NCBI GenBank assembly: GCA_010672925.1
Contig: JAAHFP010000002.1
Span: 429,244-493,243, forward strand
Source: Symploca sp. SIO1C2
GTDB taxonomy: Bacteria > Cyanobacteriota > Cyanobacteriia > Cyanobacteriales > Coleofasciculaceae
Length of the DNA stretch: 64,000 nt
Direction: 5' to 3'
In this document: piece by piece, positions 18,302-28,313 of the stretch
How positions within the stretch are numbered: position 1 is the stretch's first letter
Layout of the letters: each line of letters opens with the position of its first letter
Translations under genes and position numbers: made by a program
Notes under the pieces: model-generated
Seen by the model: the letters and a program-made list of their open reading frames with translations, nothing else
The model's database searches: none
Told to the model about the DNA's origin: nothing

Positions 18302-19702
18302 TTAGCTAATTGTTTTCAAGAAACTAATACTTGGGGTAAAGAAATATTCACCACCTTTCATTTTTACCCAAGTTGTGAATTTGTATTCTTTTGTTGCAGG
18401 TTCTCCCCACTTAACCGGCCATTTTTGAGTTTTTTCCTGTTGACCAATAACTGGATCATGTCCGGTTTTTACCTGGACAAAATTATTTTGATTTGCCCAT
18501 AAAGATTGCATAAAATTGAACTGATTTTCGATATTAGCTTGGAAGCACAAAAACAGTATTCCTGAACCTGAAGAAGTTTCTTTTGTAATGTCATTTTCGC
18601 CATAACTAATGCCACGGCGAGCAATACGATGACCCTTCTCTGTTGCCAAGGATTCTTCGTAACTAACCGAAGATCCTACCCTTCCTGTATCGCCTCGTGG
18701 GTTTGTTTTGCGAATATGGGCATGAAATGGACACCTCAAACCTTCTAGATCATCTTCAAAACCAAAGCTGTTAGTATTTGATGAAGCGTTTATAGAAGAA
18801 AGTGTAACTGGTGTGCCATCTTGGAAACGACCGACAACTAGTGCTCCAGCTAACTCTTCGCTAGTACCCAGAGTTTCCGCCAGTTTTTCTAGGTCTTTGC
18901 GAAAACCTTTAACATTTTGTTCTAGTTTGCGATATACCAAATAACTGCCGTAGCTATCCTCTGTGTTTCCATTAGGATCTTTCGCCAAAACTAAACTCAA
19001 GGGTGCACGGGAGTCCCATTTTTCAAACTCACAGTTATTGTACTTATCTTTAAGAATATCTCGCTTCACAAATAGGGGCTGACTGATACCGTCAGCAAAG
19101 CCAAAATGTTCAATCGGTTGTCTTTTCCCATTTCGCAGAACAAAACCATCTTCACGCTGGACAATTTCAGCCACTTTAAGCAATTCTGGTGACATGCGGT
19201 TAACTTCTTGCAGTAAGTCCACCACATCGTCATCCGCCATTAGCACCAAGGCATGAATTTCCTCTTGATATCCCAGGTCCCATTTTTCAATCTCTGGGTC
19301 ACCCAATAAATTTTTGACCGACTCATTTTTCATACCAGAGCGGAATGGTTGATCTCGAGGAGTTCGGGAAGATTTAATTCCAAAATATTCATAGCCATGA
19401 CGAGATAAAAAGAAGTTGGCAAATATACTTCCTTTCTCTTTGTATTTTCTGTACCGTTCTGCTTCCTCTGCCTGCTGCTTTGCCGATGTCACATATTTAT
19501 GGGCAAATTTTTGAATCCACAGTTTTGCCTGCTCTGTTTTATCTGCCTTGAACTGCAAAAACAGATGCACACTGTATTCTCTTCCGTGTCCTTTAAGGAT
19601 GTTACCCTGTAAATCCGTCAGTAGTGTTTCGTATTTACCTGGATTGATGGGGTCAATTCCATACTCTTGTACTGTTGTCAAATCTTCGTCTGTTAGTGCC
19701 AT
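18302..19702 (-). CDS. DyP-type heme peroxidase
   Basis: A 466-residue dye-decolorizing peroxidase that uses hydrogen peroxide to oxidise bulky or phenolic substrates. The N-terminal segment LLTDLQGNILKGHGRE is typical of the long DyP subgroup. The distal motif GFADG has Asp204. The proximal His329 is in AHIRKTNPRGD, and the distal Arg lies in RIARRGISYG. The ferredoxin-like strand GILFLCFQANIENQF completes the second domain. No signal peptide or Tat motif is visible, so it appears cytosolic unless exported by another route. It sits 133 bp downstream of the copper radical oxidase, a likely source of its peroxide, and 185 bp upstream of cysteine dioxygenase. Confidence 0.92.
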   Translation of the reverse strand: MALTDEDLTTVQEYGIDPINPGKYETLLTDLQGNILKGHGREYSVHLFLQFKADKTEQAKLWIQKFAHKYVTSAKQQAEEAERYRKYKEKGSIFANFFLSRHGYEYFGIKSSRTPRDQPFRSGMKNESVKNLLGDPEIEKWDLGYQEEIHALVLMADDDVVDLLQEVNRMSPELLKVAEIVQREDGFVLRNGKRQPIEHFGFADGISQPLFVKRDILKDKYNNCEFEKWDSRAPLSLVLAKDPNGNTEDSYGSYLVYRKLEQNVKGFRKDLEKLAETLGTSEELAGALVVGRFQDGTPVTLSSINASSNTNSFGFEDDLEGLRCPFHAHIRKTNPRGDTGRVGSSVSYEESLATEKGHRIARRGISYGENDITKETSSGSGILFLCFQANIENQFNFMQSLWANQNNFVQVKTGHDPVIGQQEKTQKWPVKWGEPATKEYKFTTWVKMKGGEYFFTPSISFLKTIS

Positions 19703-19835
19703 AGAGCAATTCTATTTTTAAGGTTTGGATTACACTGTTGCCGTTTTCAAGAGCGGCAACAGTAAATTGTCAATTCAAGAAAAGTAAGGGGGAAAGATTA
19801 ATTTAACTCTCTATTCCCTGTTCCCTATTGCTTTC

Positions 19836-22391
19836 TTAAGCTTCTAGCTTCACTATCTTGGCAACAGAAGGTTTACCAATATCATTGACGTAGAACATCA
19901 TGTAATACCCTGGTGGGTAAAGATTGGGGTTGTCTGGTGCTTTGAAGGTGACAGAAGATGGAGCGCCTAACTCGACATTGTCAATCTGCAAATCTGCCAG
20001 CCGTTGTCCATAATCAAAAGCGTGAGTAACTGTACCGAGCTTAACTAGGACAAGAGAACCATCTTGACTAGCATCTTTGACTGAAATTGTGCCAGATTGA
20101 CCGTATTTTAGAGTTGCAGGAGTTGTGGTTATTTCTGGACGAGGACCAGCCTTAAACAGATAAGGTGGACTGAAGATTTCTGCTTGCAATATTTCTGCCG
20201 GAACGAAAGGTTCTGGGTCAACTTTGACACCTTCCTCGGTTTCAATCTTGGCAAAATAGTGTTGAGGAGAGTTGTAATAGGTTTTGGCATCAAATTGTTG
20301 AGGGTTACCTGATTTGTCCTGTAGCTGAGCTATTTCGTAATAGTTCTTGCTACTTGGCAAAACATCAACGTGAACAGTGCCATCTTTCTTTCGAGCTGCA
20401 CGATAGGGATTGCCACCAATACTTAACACACGGGCATCGGGTAACAATAGTGCCCCATTATGATATAGCCTTGGCAGCTTAGCAGAACTCATCAGCTTAG
20501 TTTTGTAGCCCCCTGGAGAAAACTTGTCGGGAGTCATCAACAGTGGCTCAAAAATTGCCTTGTACTCTGGATATTCACCACCATTAATCGTCAGAACTTC
20601 TTTTGTGGGTAGAATTACCGCCAAATTCATGGCGCGGGGATGCTGGAGAAATTTATCAACTATTTTCCATTCCCCATTTGGCTCCCCACTGTTTTTCGGT
20701 GAAGACCAACGTTCTAAGCTGGTGGCAATTCTTACTCCTTTTGCTTCGAGAGCTTTATTAGCTGAGGGGAACTGAGGCCATCCATAGCCAATGTTATTGG
20801 TGTTGACCAATCCACCGATCAGCAAAACATCTCCTTCAGCATTGGGGTCAAGCAGTCCAGTTCCGTAAACCTTACTAACATCTTTACGGTCTGGCCCAAC
20901 TTCAAAGCTGACATCAAGGCTACCATCACTCTTTTCAATGACCGACATTAAGTAGGTTTTGTTACTTTGGTGAAGCTCTAAGGGAAACTTACCTGCGCCA
21001 TCACCAGTAATTAACAGCCGACCATCGGGGGTGGGAAAGACGCGAGGATAAATATCAATGCTGTCGTAAACATCAGCTTTCTCCGTTACCTCAACAAATT
21101 GATCACCTTGGGCTTTCCGATATTTGTACTGGTTAATCTTGACATTGAAGGGACTATCTTCAATGTAGCCTAGATCTATGTAGTGGAGCTTATCGGTTTT
21201 GGGATCGTAGATTTCGATGGTGGGGGTAATTTGACCTGGTTTGCCAAATTTCAGACCGGAGAAGATAACAATTTTCCCATCGGCTAAAGACACCAAGCTA
21301 GGATACCAGCGTCCTTCCTTGAGCTGTCCCACCGTTGTCCACTTGTTTTCTTTCCAGTTGTAGATGTTGGTTTGTTTGGAACCTTCAAACTGTTCGCCGG
21401 GGTAGTAACGATTGGTTCCACTGACAAATAGAACGTTGCCGTTGGCTAAATGCAAGTGACCGGAACAGAACACATCATTACTTTGATTAAAAAGTTCTGC
21501 GGGTGGCGAATCAATGCGCTCAAAGGTATTAGTTACCGGATTAAAGAGGGAAGTATTATTGACCGTATCGTAATCACGGCTATTGTTTCCGTCGATAAAC
21601 TTCCCATTTTCTAGGGTGTTGCGATTACTACTGCCGTTAGCAATTAATACTTTACCGTTGGGTAAGACTGCTGTGTGAACACCCTGCATCCAATCTTTAG
21701 GGTTAGGAGGTAAGGGAACTGTTTGCCACTCACCGGTCTCTGCCCGATGATCAGGAGCTACTTCTTTATAGATTCGAGCTACGAAAATAGTATTATCGAA
21801 GCAGTCATCTTTCCTAGAACCCAGGACAAAATCAACATTTGAACCTTTTTTAACCGTGGCATTGACGGTTTCCTTGACAGGTTGGTAATCGTCTCCAGCA
21901 ATTTGCTGAGACCAAACCCGTTCCCCATCAACAAAAATATAAGCCTTAACCCCATCTCCTTCGCTACGGCTTTTCTTGGGTTTGGCTAGTCTCACTTTAA
22001 TGGAAATATCGCCGTCAACTTCACTCTTCCAGCGACGTATTGGCCACTGTTTGACCGGTAAACGTTGATCGCCTGAGCAAGCTTCAGCCACCTTGCTATT
22101 GGGTTGAGCTCTTTTAGCAGCAAGTTTGGTTCTGTAGTTACCTTTTTCAACCAGCCACCTGTTTTTCTCTTGCTCAAAATAAGGCATTTCCTGGAAGTCG
22201 GAGCTTACCAGTTGGTCTTCAACGTAACCGTAGTACCAATTGTCCTTACCCTGAGTACCAGAGAAATCTTCGACTGAGTTGGCAACTTCTATTTTTCCTG
22301 GCGCTGCATCAGCTAGCACAGGAGCTGGGTTAACAACGAATGCTAATAGACCCAACAGCAAAAATGTTAGAAATGCTAATTTTTTCTTCAC
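19836..22391 (-). CDS. Secreted copper radical oxidase (galactose/glyoxal oxidase-like)
   Basis: An 851-residue exported protein that should oxidise an alcohol or aldehyde with O2 and release H2O2. The start is GTG, with an in-frame stop just upstream. A signal peptide spans residues 1 to about 28 (KKK, hydrophobic core, VLADA cleavage region). After an N-terminal beta domain of about 170 residues, kelch-like repeats form the propeller. The C-terminus is a DUF1929-type domain. Active-site residues of the family can be placed: Cys309 in NDVFCSGHL as the thioether partner, Tyr643-His644 in RLYHNG, and His790 in TVTHAFDYG. All copper-radical positions therefore look intact. Substrate is unknown. 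Bacterial members are less common than fungal ones. Confidence 0.88.
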   Translation of the reverse strand: MKKKLAFLTFLLLGLLAFVVNPAPVLADAAPGKIEVANSVEDFSGTQGKDNWYYGYVEDQLVSSDFQEMPYFEQEKNRWLVEKGNYRTKLAAKRAQPNSKVAEACSGDQRLPVKQWPIRRWKSEVDGDISIKVRLAKPKKSRSEGDGVKAYIFVDGERVWSQQIAGDDYQPVKETVNATVKKGSNVDFVLGSRKDDCFDNTIFVARIYKEVAPDHRAETGEWQTVPLPPNPKDWMQGVHTAVLPNGKVLIANGSSNRNTLENGKFIDGNNSRDYDTVNNTSLFNPVTNTFERIDSPPAELFNQSNDVFCSGHLHLANGNVLFVSGTNRYYPGEQFEGSKQTNIYNWKENKWTTVGQLKEGRWYPSLVSLADGKIVIFSGLKFGKPGQITPTIEIYDPKTDKLHYIDLGYIEDSPFNVKINQYKYRKAQGDQFVEVTEKADVYDSIDIYPRVFPTPDGRLLITGDGAGKFPLELHQSNKTYLMSVIEKSDGSLDVSFEVGPDRKDVSKVYGTGLLDPNAEGDVLLIGGLVNTNNIGYGWPQFPSANKALEAKGVRIATSLERWSSPKNSGEPNGEWKIVDKFLQHPRAMNLAVILPTKEVLTINGGEYPEYKAIFEPLLMTPDKFSPGGYKTKLMSSAKLPRLYHNGALLLPDARVLSIGGNPYRAARKKDGTVHVDVLPSSKNYYEIAQLQDKSGNPQQFDAKTYYNSPQHYFAKIETEEGVKVDPEPFVPAEILQAEIFSPPYLFKAGPRPEITTTPATLKYGQSGTISVKDASQDGSLVLVKLGTVTHAFDYGQRLADLQIDNVELGAPSSVTFKAPDNPNLYPPGYYMMFYVNDIGKPSVAKIVKLEA

Positions 22392-22528
22392 TAATCTTTG
22401 CTAATTAAGTACAAAGTTGGATTGTTTAGACAGTTACATCCTGGTAGGACGATTTAGGTAAGAGAATTTATTTCCACCTTTTGCTCCTCATCTTCTTTGG
22501 ACAAAGGGTTGAAACTAACTAAACCGAT

Positions 22529-24433
22529 TTAGCTTTTCTTTTCCAAAGTCCAGTAATATTGGGAGCTATGCTGCTTACCTGTCACGTAATCTGTTGAGGA
22601 TTGGCTATAGGGTATCAAATTTTGATTCCAGTTCAGGTTGGTGATGTAAACTTTATCGCCGTAGTGAATTTTAGAGTCGCCGCCATCAACTTTGCTAATC
22701 TTCCATTGTTGCATTTTGCCATTTAACACATTGGCTAGATAAGTCCAGTAATAGCAGCGTATATCCATGCGAAAGGCTCCCAAGATGTTTTTGGCACCGA
22801 TCCCAGCTTCAGTCGAGACAATTTGGACGATAGCATTATGGCTTAGCTCTCCATTGCCACTCTGGAATTTGTGTGCGACTTGAGCAGATTGACCTAACCG
22901 AGCAAAGAAAATGGAACCGTGGGAGCTATTTTCTGTGGTGTGACCATTAAAGTATTTACCGTCTTGGCTTTTTAGGTAGAACTCATCACCGAATTTGATA
23001 GCTTCTTTCTTTGGTGACTCTGTTTCCCCTTCCTGTTTGAGAACAAACTTGACCAAGTCTGCCATTGTGAAAGTGTCTTTACCGTCGGCGATGTACTTAT
23101 TTGGTTTCCAACCTGGCTTATTTAGGTAAGACTCTGGATCTTCCTTAAGTATCTTCAGTAGGGTCATGGCGACAATGCGACCACCTACAGGACCAAGCTT
23201 ACCTCCATAATGCTCTGCTTCTGCCAAGCAGTAGAACCAGAGTGGAGTTTCACTTAATCCGGCATTTTGCACCTTCTGGTGCAGGGGAATTGGTGGGGCT
23301 CCAAAGGTTTGAGCCACCGACTCCCCATTTGGTAAACTTAAAGTAACGGTTCCGCGCAACAGGTTACGAAAAGCTAGGGAATTCTCCCCGGAAGCCTGTT
23401 CTACTGGACCAAAGAAGGGTAGGGCAAAAAATTCTTTGGCCATCAAGGTATCAAGCTTACGCGCTTTTTGTGGTTGTACTTCTCCACTAACCTCAAAGAA
23501 GAAACGCCAATCAATTACGTTTTCTTTTGGTACATGGTTGAAGGAAGGCAATCCACTAGCTGGTGGTTGGAATAGGTCAACATTCTGACGTTGAGCGTTG
23601 AGGTGGTAACGACTGCGCACCAAACTGTGACCAAAGCGAAAAGCTGCACCAGCAAATTCTACCGAGATGGCAGGAGCTTTACCCCAAATGGGGTCAGACT
23701 CGTAATTCCCACTCAAGATATCCTGCTCAGCATAGGCCAGAGTATCTGGATCAACAAGCCTAGGCAGGAAATCTTTGTGTACTATCCACTGATAATGCCG
23801 ACGTACCGCACGCTGTGCCTTCTCGAATTCTGGATCTTTGTGTTCTACAGGTTCAAAAATTTCGATGTCTTCATTTTCTACTCCCTCCAACACAGCATTG
23901 TGGAAGCGCATAAAGAGTAATTGTAACTGGGAAATGATACCGTTTTCATCATTTCTCGATTCAGGGATGATGGCTATGCCTTGACTATTACGGGGCAAAT
24001 CCATAGGATTGGCTGAATTGCCAATCAGGAATTTGCCTTGATGCCCATCCCGACGATCATAAAGATAAGAAGACGCTTCCGGACCATCCCCATAGAGAGA
24101 ATCCAAGTCTAGCAATGGTGTGCGGATATTAGGAATTAATTCAACTTTACTAAAGACTTTTTTCAGACTGGAAGTGGTATCAAAAGTAATGTCATGGTCG
24201 ATAAACTGCCCTAAGATGGCATAGCCATCGGGGATGCCACTATCCCCTGCGGGAGACTCTTGGCCTTCATTCATACTGTTAGCTAGTTTCCTGAGGGGTT
24301 CTGCCACCTCATTGCGACTAACCACCTTGCCCCTTGGCAAAAGTCTGCCAAAAAATGCTTGGAATCTACTCCCTTCTTTGACTGCCTCTTCTGGGATTTT
24401 CTCAAACCCAGCTTTTCCATGATGTTCTGGCAT
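22529..24433 (-). CDS. Animal-type heme peroxidase with C-terminal beta-trefoil-like domain
   Basis: A 634-residue member of the peroxidase-cyclooxygenase superfamily (An_peroxidase, PF03098). Residues 66-85 contain PDGYAILGQFIDHDITFD with the distal His80 and adjacent Asp81. LFMRFHN follows, and the proximal His269 is in FRFGHSLVRSRY. These are the family hallmarks. The catalytic part ends near residue 480. The last 150 residues (FYLKSQDGKYFNG ... WTLEKK) repeat aromatic-glycine strands and look like a fascin or ricin-type beta-trefoil, perhaps for binding carbohydrate. No N-terminal signal is seen. AGGA precedes the ATG. This is the first gene of the minus-strand run, and a 178-bp tandem array lies in its upstream region. 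Confidence 0.92.
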   Translation of the reverse strand: MPEHHGKAGFEKIPEEAVKEGSRFQAFFGRLLPRGKVVSRNEVAEPLRKLANSMNEGQESPAGDSGIPDGYAILGQFIDHDITFDTTSSLKKVFSKVELIPNIRTPLLDLDSLYGDGPEASSYLYDRRDGHQGKFLIGNSANPMDLPRNSQGIAIIPESRNDENGIISQLQLLFMRFHNAVLEGVENEDIEIFEPVEHKDPEFEKAQRAVRRHYQWIVHKDFLPRLVDPDTLAYAEQDILSGNYESDPIWGKAPAISVEFAGAAFRFGHSLVRSRYHLNAQRQNVDLFQPPASGLPSFNHVPKENVIDWRFFFEVSGEVQPQKARKLDTLMAKEFFALPFFGPVEQASGENSLAFRNLLRGTVTLSLPNGESVAQTFGAPPIPLHQKVQNAGLSETPLWFYCLAEAEHYGGKLGPVGGRIVAMTLLKILKEDPESYLNKPGWKPNKYIADGKDTFTMADLVKFVLKQEGETESPKKEAIKFGDEFYLKSQDGKYFNGHTTENSSHGSIFFARLGQSAQVAHKFQSGNGELSHNAIVQIVSTEAGIGAKNILGAFRMDIRCYYWTYLANVLNGKMQQWKISKVDGGDSKIHYGDKVYITNLNWNQNLIPYSQSSTDYVTGKQHSSQYYWTLEKKS

Positions 24434-24599
24434 AAATTTTGTCCTGAAATTGGAAAATAAACCTCTAACGAAAATTAAGTTTGACTCTTCCTACTAGTTT
24501 TTACAACCTAAGTTTAGGATTGGACTTTGGACAAAATTTTATGTTCTGTCGTTCTGTCCTCTTTTTCCTATAGAGGATAGCTTTATTTCTTAACAGATA

Positions 24600-24777
24600 A
24601 ACTCATATAACTCATATAAAAACTCATATAAAAACTCATATAAAAACTCATATAACTCATATAAAAACTCATATAAAAACTCATATAACTCATATAACTC
24701 ATATAAAAACTCATATAAAAACTCATATAACTCATATAAAAACTCATATAACTCATATAAAAACTCATATAACTCAT
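24600..24777. repeat. ACTCATATA / ACTCATATAAAA tandem array
   Basis: About 178 bp of mixed 9-bp (ACTCATATA) and 12-bp (ACTCATATAAAA) units without spacers. All units are multiples of 3, so long but meaningless frames run through it. It lies about 165 bp upstream of the heme peroxidase start, in the likely promoter region of the oxidative gene run. Confidence 0.92.
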
Positions 24778-24896
24778 CGACAGCTATGAGCAATTAGCAC
24801 TAACGCTAATATTAAAGAATAAGTGTTTATACGTAAAAATTTCTCCACTGACTTTCGCGTTGCCCCTCTTTTTTTTCCCTACACCCCACACCCATT

Positions 24897-25064
24897 GGTG
24901 ACAAGTTAAGGCAAAAATATCGTTGTCAAGGGAGCTGAGGGAGCTGAGGAAGAAGAATACAATTTTTCCGACTCCTTGGATTTTTCCATATATAGAGTCT
25001 TTTTTCGCACCATTACACCATATATGGGAGTTGACACTCATGCACGACCTTTTAACTTGTCACC
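24897..25064 (-). mobile_element. MITE family C, copy 1 (upstream of atpB)
   Basis: A 168-bp element with ends GGTGACAAGTTAA and TTAACTTGTCACC, flanked by ATT on both sides (3-bp duplication). The interior has GAGCTGAGG units near one end and CCATATATGGGAGTTGAC near the other. It is inverted relative to copy 2 at 27309. Confidence 0.88.
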
Positions 25065-26694
<1,630 letters not shown>

Positions 26695-26790
26695 TCATTA
26701 GTCATTGGTCGTTGGTCTTTGGTATAAACGGCTAATGACCAATGAACACAAACAACTAATAACAAACAACCAACAACTAATAACTAACCA

Positions 26791-27201
26791 ATGACCTTAA
26801 CTATTCGTGTAGTTGCTCCAGACAAAATTCTCTGGGACTCGGAAGCTGAAGAAGTAATCCTGCCTAGTACCACTGGTCAACTAGGTATTTTAACTGGTCA
26901 TGCTCCCCTCTTAACAGCTTTGGACATCGGTGTGATGCGAGTTCGTCCAGGGAAAGACTGGGTCCCAATCGCTCTGATGGGGGGATTTGCAGAAGTCGAA
27001 AGCGACGAAGTGACAATTCTCGTCAACGCTGCTGAAAGAGGAGAAACTATTGATAAGGAAGCAGCCAAAAAAGCTTTAGAAGAAGCACAAGCCCGTCTTG
27101 CTCAAGCAGAAAGTGGTGAAGATCGCCAGGAGAAAATCCAGGCAAATCAAGCGATGAAAAAAGCTCGTGCCCGCTTTCAAGCCTCTGGTGGTGCGGTATA
27201 G
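26791..27201 (+). CDS. atpC: ATP synthase F1 subunit epsilon
   Basis: Inhibitory and coupling subunit of F1 (136 residues; the plastid name is atpE). The N-terminal beta sandwich has the family line [25 protein letters not shown] and the [13 protein letters not shown] motif. The C-terminal helical hairpin is rich in Ala, Glu and Lys. Transcription together with atpB is near certain from orientation and spacing. A perfect 30-bp palindrome 29 bp after the stop may end the transcript or protect it. Confidence 0.97.
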   Translation: MTLTIRVVAPDKILWDSEAEEVILPSTTGQLGILTGHAPLLTALDIGVMRVRPGKDWVPIALMGGFAEVESDEVTILVNAAERGETIDKEAAKKALEEAQARLAQAESGEDRQEKIQANQAMKKARARFQASGGAV

Positions 27202-27230
27202 GCAATACATACCCCCGTTATTTTCCACAT

Positions 27231-27260
27231 TGTAGAGACGCGCCATGGCGCGTCTCTACA
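27231..27260. repeat. Perfect 30-bp palindrome after atpC
   Basis: TGTAGAGACGCGCCA followed by its exact complement gives a 30-bp perfect palindrome. A decayed copy is at 57121-57150. No T-run follows, so it is more likely a REP-like repeat than an intrinsic terminator. Confidence 0.9.
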
Positions 27261-27308
27261 TGATTTTCGCCGTTTTCTCAAAGGAGAATCACTAACCTAC
27301 CACCTAAT

Positions 27309-27508
27309 GGTGACAAGTTAAAGGGTCACATATTTTGTCAACTCCCATATATGGTATTTGTGTACTAAAAAACCCTATATATGGAAATACTAAGGGGTCA
27401 GAAAAATTGTATTTTTCTTCCTCAGCTTCCTCAGCTTCCTCAGCTCCCTCAGCTCCCTCAGCTCCCTCAGCTCTCTTGACAACGACGATTTTGCCTTAAC
27501 TTGTCACC
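27309..27508 (+). mobile_element. MITE family C, copy 2 (downstream of atpC)
   Basis: A 200-bp element with ends GGTGACAAGTTAA and TTAACTTGTCACC, flanked by AAT on both sides. It has CTCCCATATATGG near the left end and a CAGCTTCCT/CAGCTCCCT nonamer array near the right end. Read in reverse it matches copy 1. Confidence 0.9.
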
Positions 27509-27524
27509 AATGCCTAACACCTAA

Positions 27525-27824
27525 TTAAGCGCAGCCTGTAAAGGTAACTTCCGGGAATCTTGCCTGAGCTTCATTCATCGGACGGTTTCTGCCTTCCTCT
27601 TGCCAATAGTTAATCACTTCAGTTGCTTTATTGAGCAGTTCAACGCGATCTACTTCAGCAATCCAGTGTTTGGCTTCCATCTCATCTTTCAGCTGTTGCC
27701 AAGCATCATTCCGTGGCCAAAAAAAGTAACAGGTTAAGGGGCTAGTACCTTTGCCCACTACTTGATCTACAGCTAGTGCTACGTTTTCATCTAACCAGAG
27801 AACTTTTAACAGAAATTTCGACAA
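27525..27824 (-). CDS. ycf65: Ribosomal protein PSRP-3 / Ycf65
   Basis: A 99-residue protein shared by cyanobacterial and plastid 30S ribosomes. Family hallmarks are [34 protein letters not shown] and [11 protein letters not shown]. The frame begins with TTG, four bases after a strong GGAGGT. An ATG overlapping this region is in another frame and does not encode the conserved N-terminus. The TTG is therefore the likely start. Its stop codon is only 17 bp from the end of MITE C copy 2, which may have replaced its native 3' region. Confidence 0.93.
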   Translation of the reverse strand: MSKFLLKVLWLDENVALAVDQVVGKGTSPLTCYFFWPRNDAWQQLKDEMEAKHWIAEVDRVELLNKATEVINYWQEEGRNRPMNEAQARFPEVTFTGCA

Positions 27825-27907
27825 TCATACCTCCAAGGATATCCCAGGCTTTCTTATAATTATTCTACAATCTTTAATTGTAACCCACGGTTCCCACCTG
27901 AGCAAAA

Positions 27908-27978
27908 ATAAGGCAGGAGGCAGAAGGCAGGAGGCAGAAGGCAGGAGGCAGGAGGCAGAAGGCAGAGGGCAGGAGGCA
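27908..27978. repeat. Heptamer array GGCAGGA/GGCAGAA
   Basis: About ten tandem 7-bp units upstream of PSRP-3. It adjoins repeat G (27979-28012), which is split by MITE B copy 2. Confidence 0.88.
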
Positions 27979-28012
27979 ATCCCGATGAAAAAATTTTTCA
28001 CCACCTGGTAAT

Positions 28013-28228
28013 GGGTGAACGAAATTTTGGGTGGGATTTCTTGAGCTTTGTGTCCAAACATTATAAGTTCTCTCTTTTCCCTCAGCTCCCCCAGCTCCCT
28101 CAGCTCCCCCAGCTCCCCCAGCTCCCTCAGCTCCCTCAGCTCCCCCAGCTCCCCCAGCTCCCCCAGCTCCCTCAGCTCCCTCAGCTCCCTCAGCTCCCTC
28201 AGCTCCCCACCCTTTTTTTCGCTCACCC
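28013..28228 (+). mobile_element. MITE family B, copy 2, with proven empty-site paralogue
   Basis: A 216-bp element with ends GGGTGAACGAAA and TTTCGCTCACCC, flanked by the 9-bp duplication CCTGGTAAT (28004-28012 and 28229-28237). It has the family core GGTGGGATTTCTTGAGC. A long CTCCCTCAG/CTCCCCCAG nonamer array fills the right half. An uninterrupted copy of the surrounding repeat exists at about 29950-30016. Confidence 0.95.
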
Positions 28229-28257
28229 CCTGGTAATGAAAGTAGCTTCTTCCCTGT

Positions 28258-28310
28258 TGCCAGTTGCCAGTTGCCAATTCCCAATTCCCAATTCCCAATT
28301 CCCTATTTTC
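28258..28310. repeat. Heptamer repeats (GTTGCCA, CCAATTC)
   Basis: Two adjoining period-7 arrays, GTTGCCA then CCCAATT, run up to the 3' end of the WD40 gene. Confidence 0.85.
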
Positions 28311-28313
28311 AGA

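Noticed and set aside
24600-24777. CRISPR array
   Set aside because: There are no unique spacers; units of 9 and 12 bp are directly joined.
24583-24793. Two minus-strand frames of 64-67 codons at the ACTCATATA array
   Set aside because: Translation is pure repeats (YEFLYELYEFL, MSFYMSYM). Units are multiples of three, so frames stay open by necessity.
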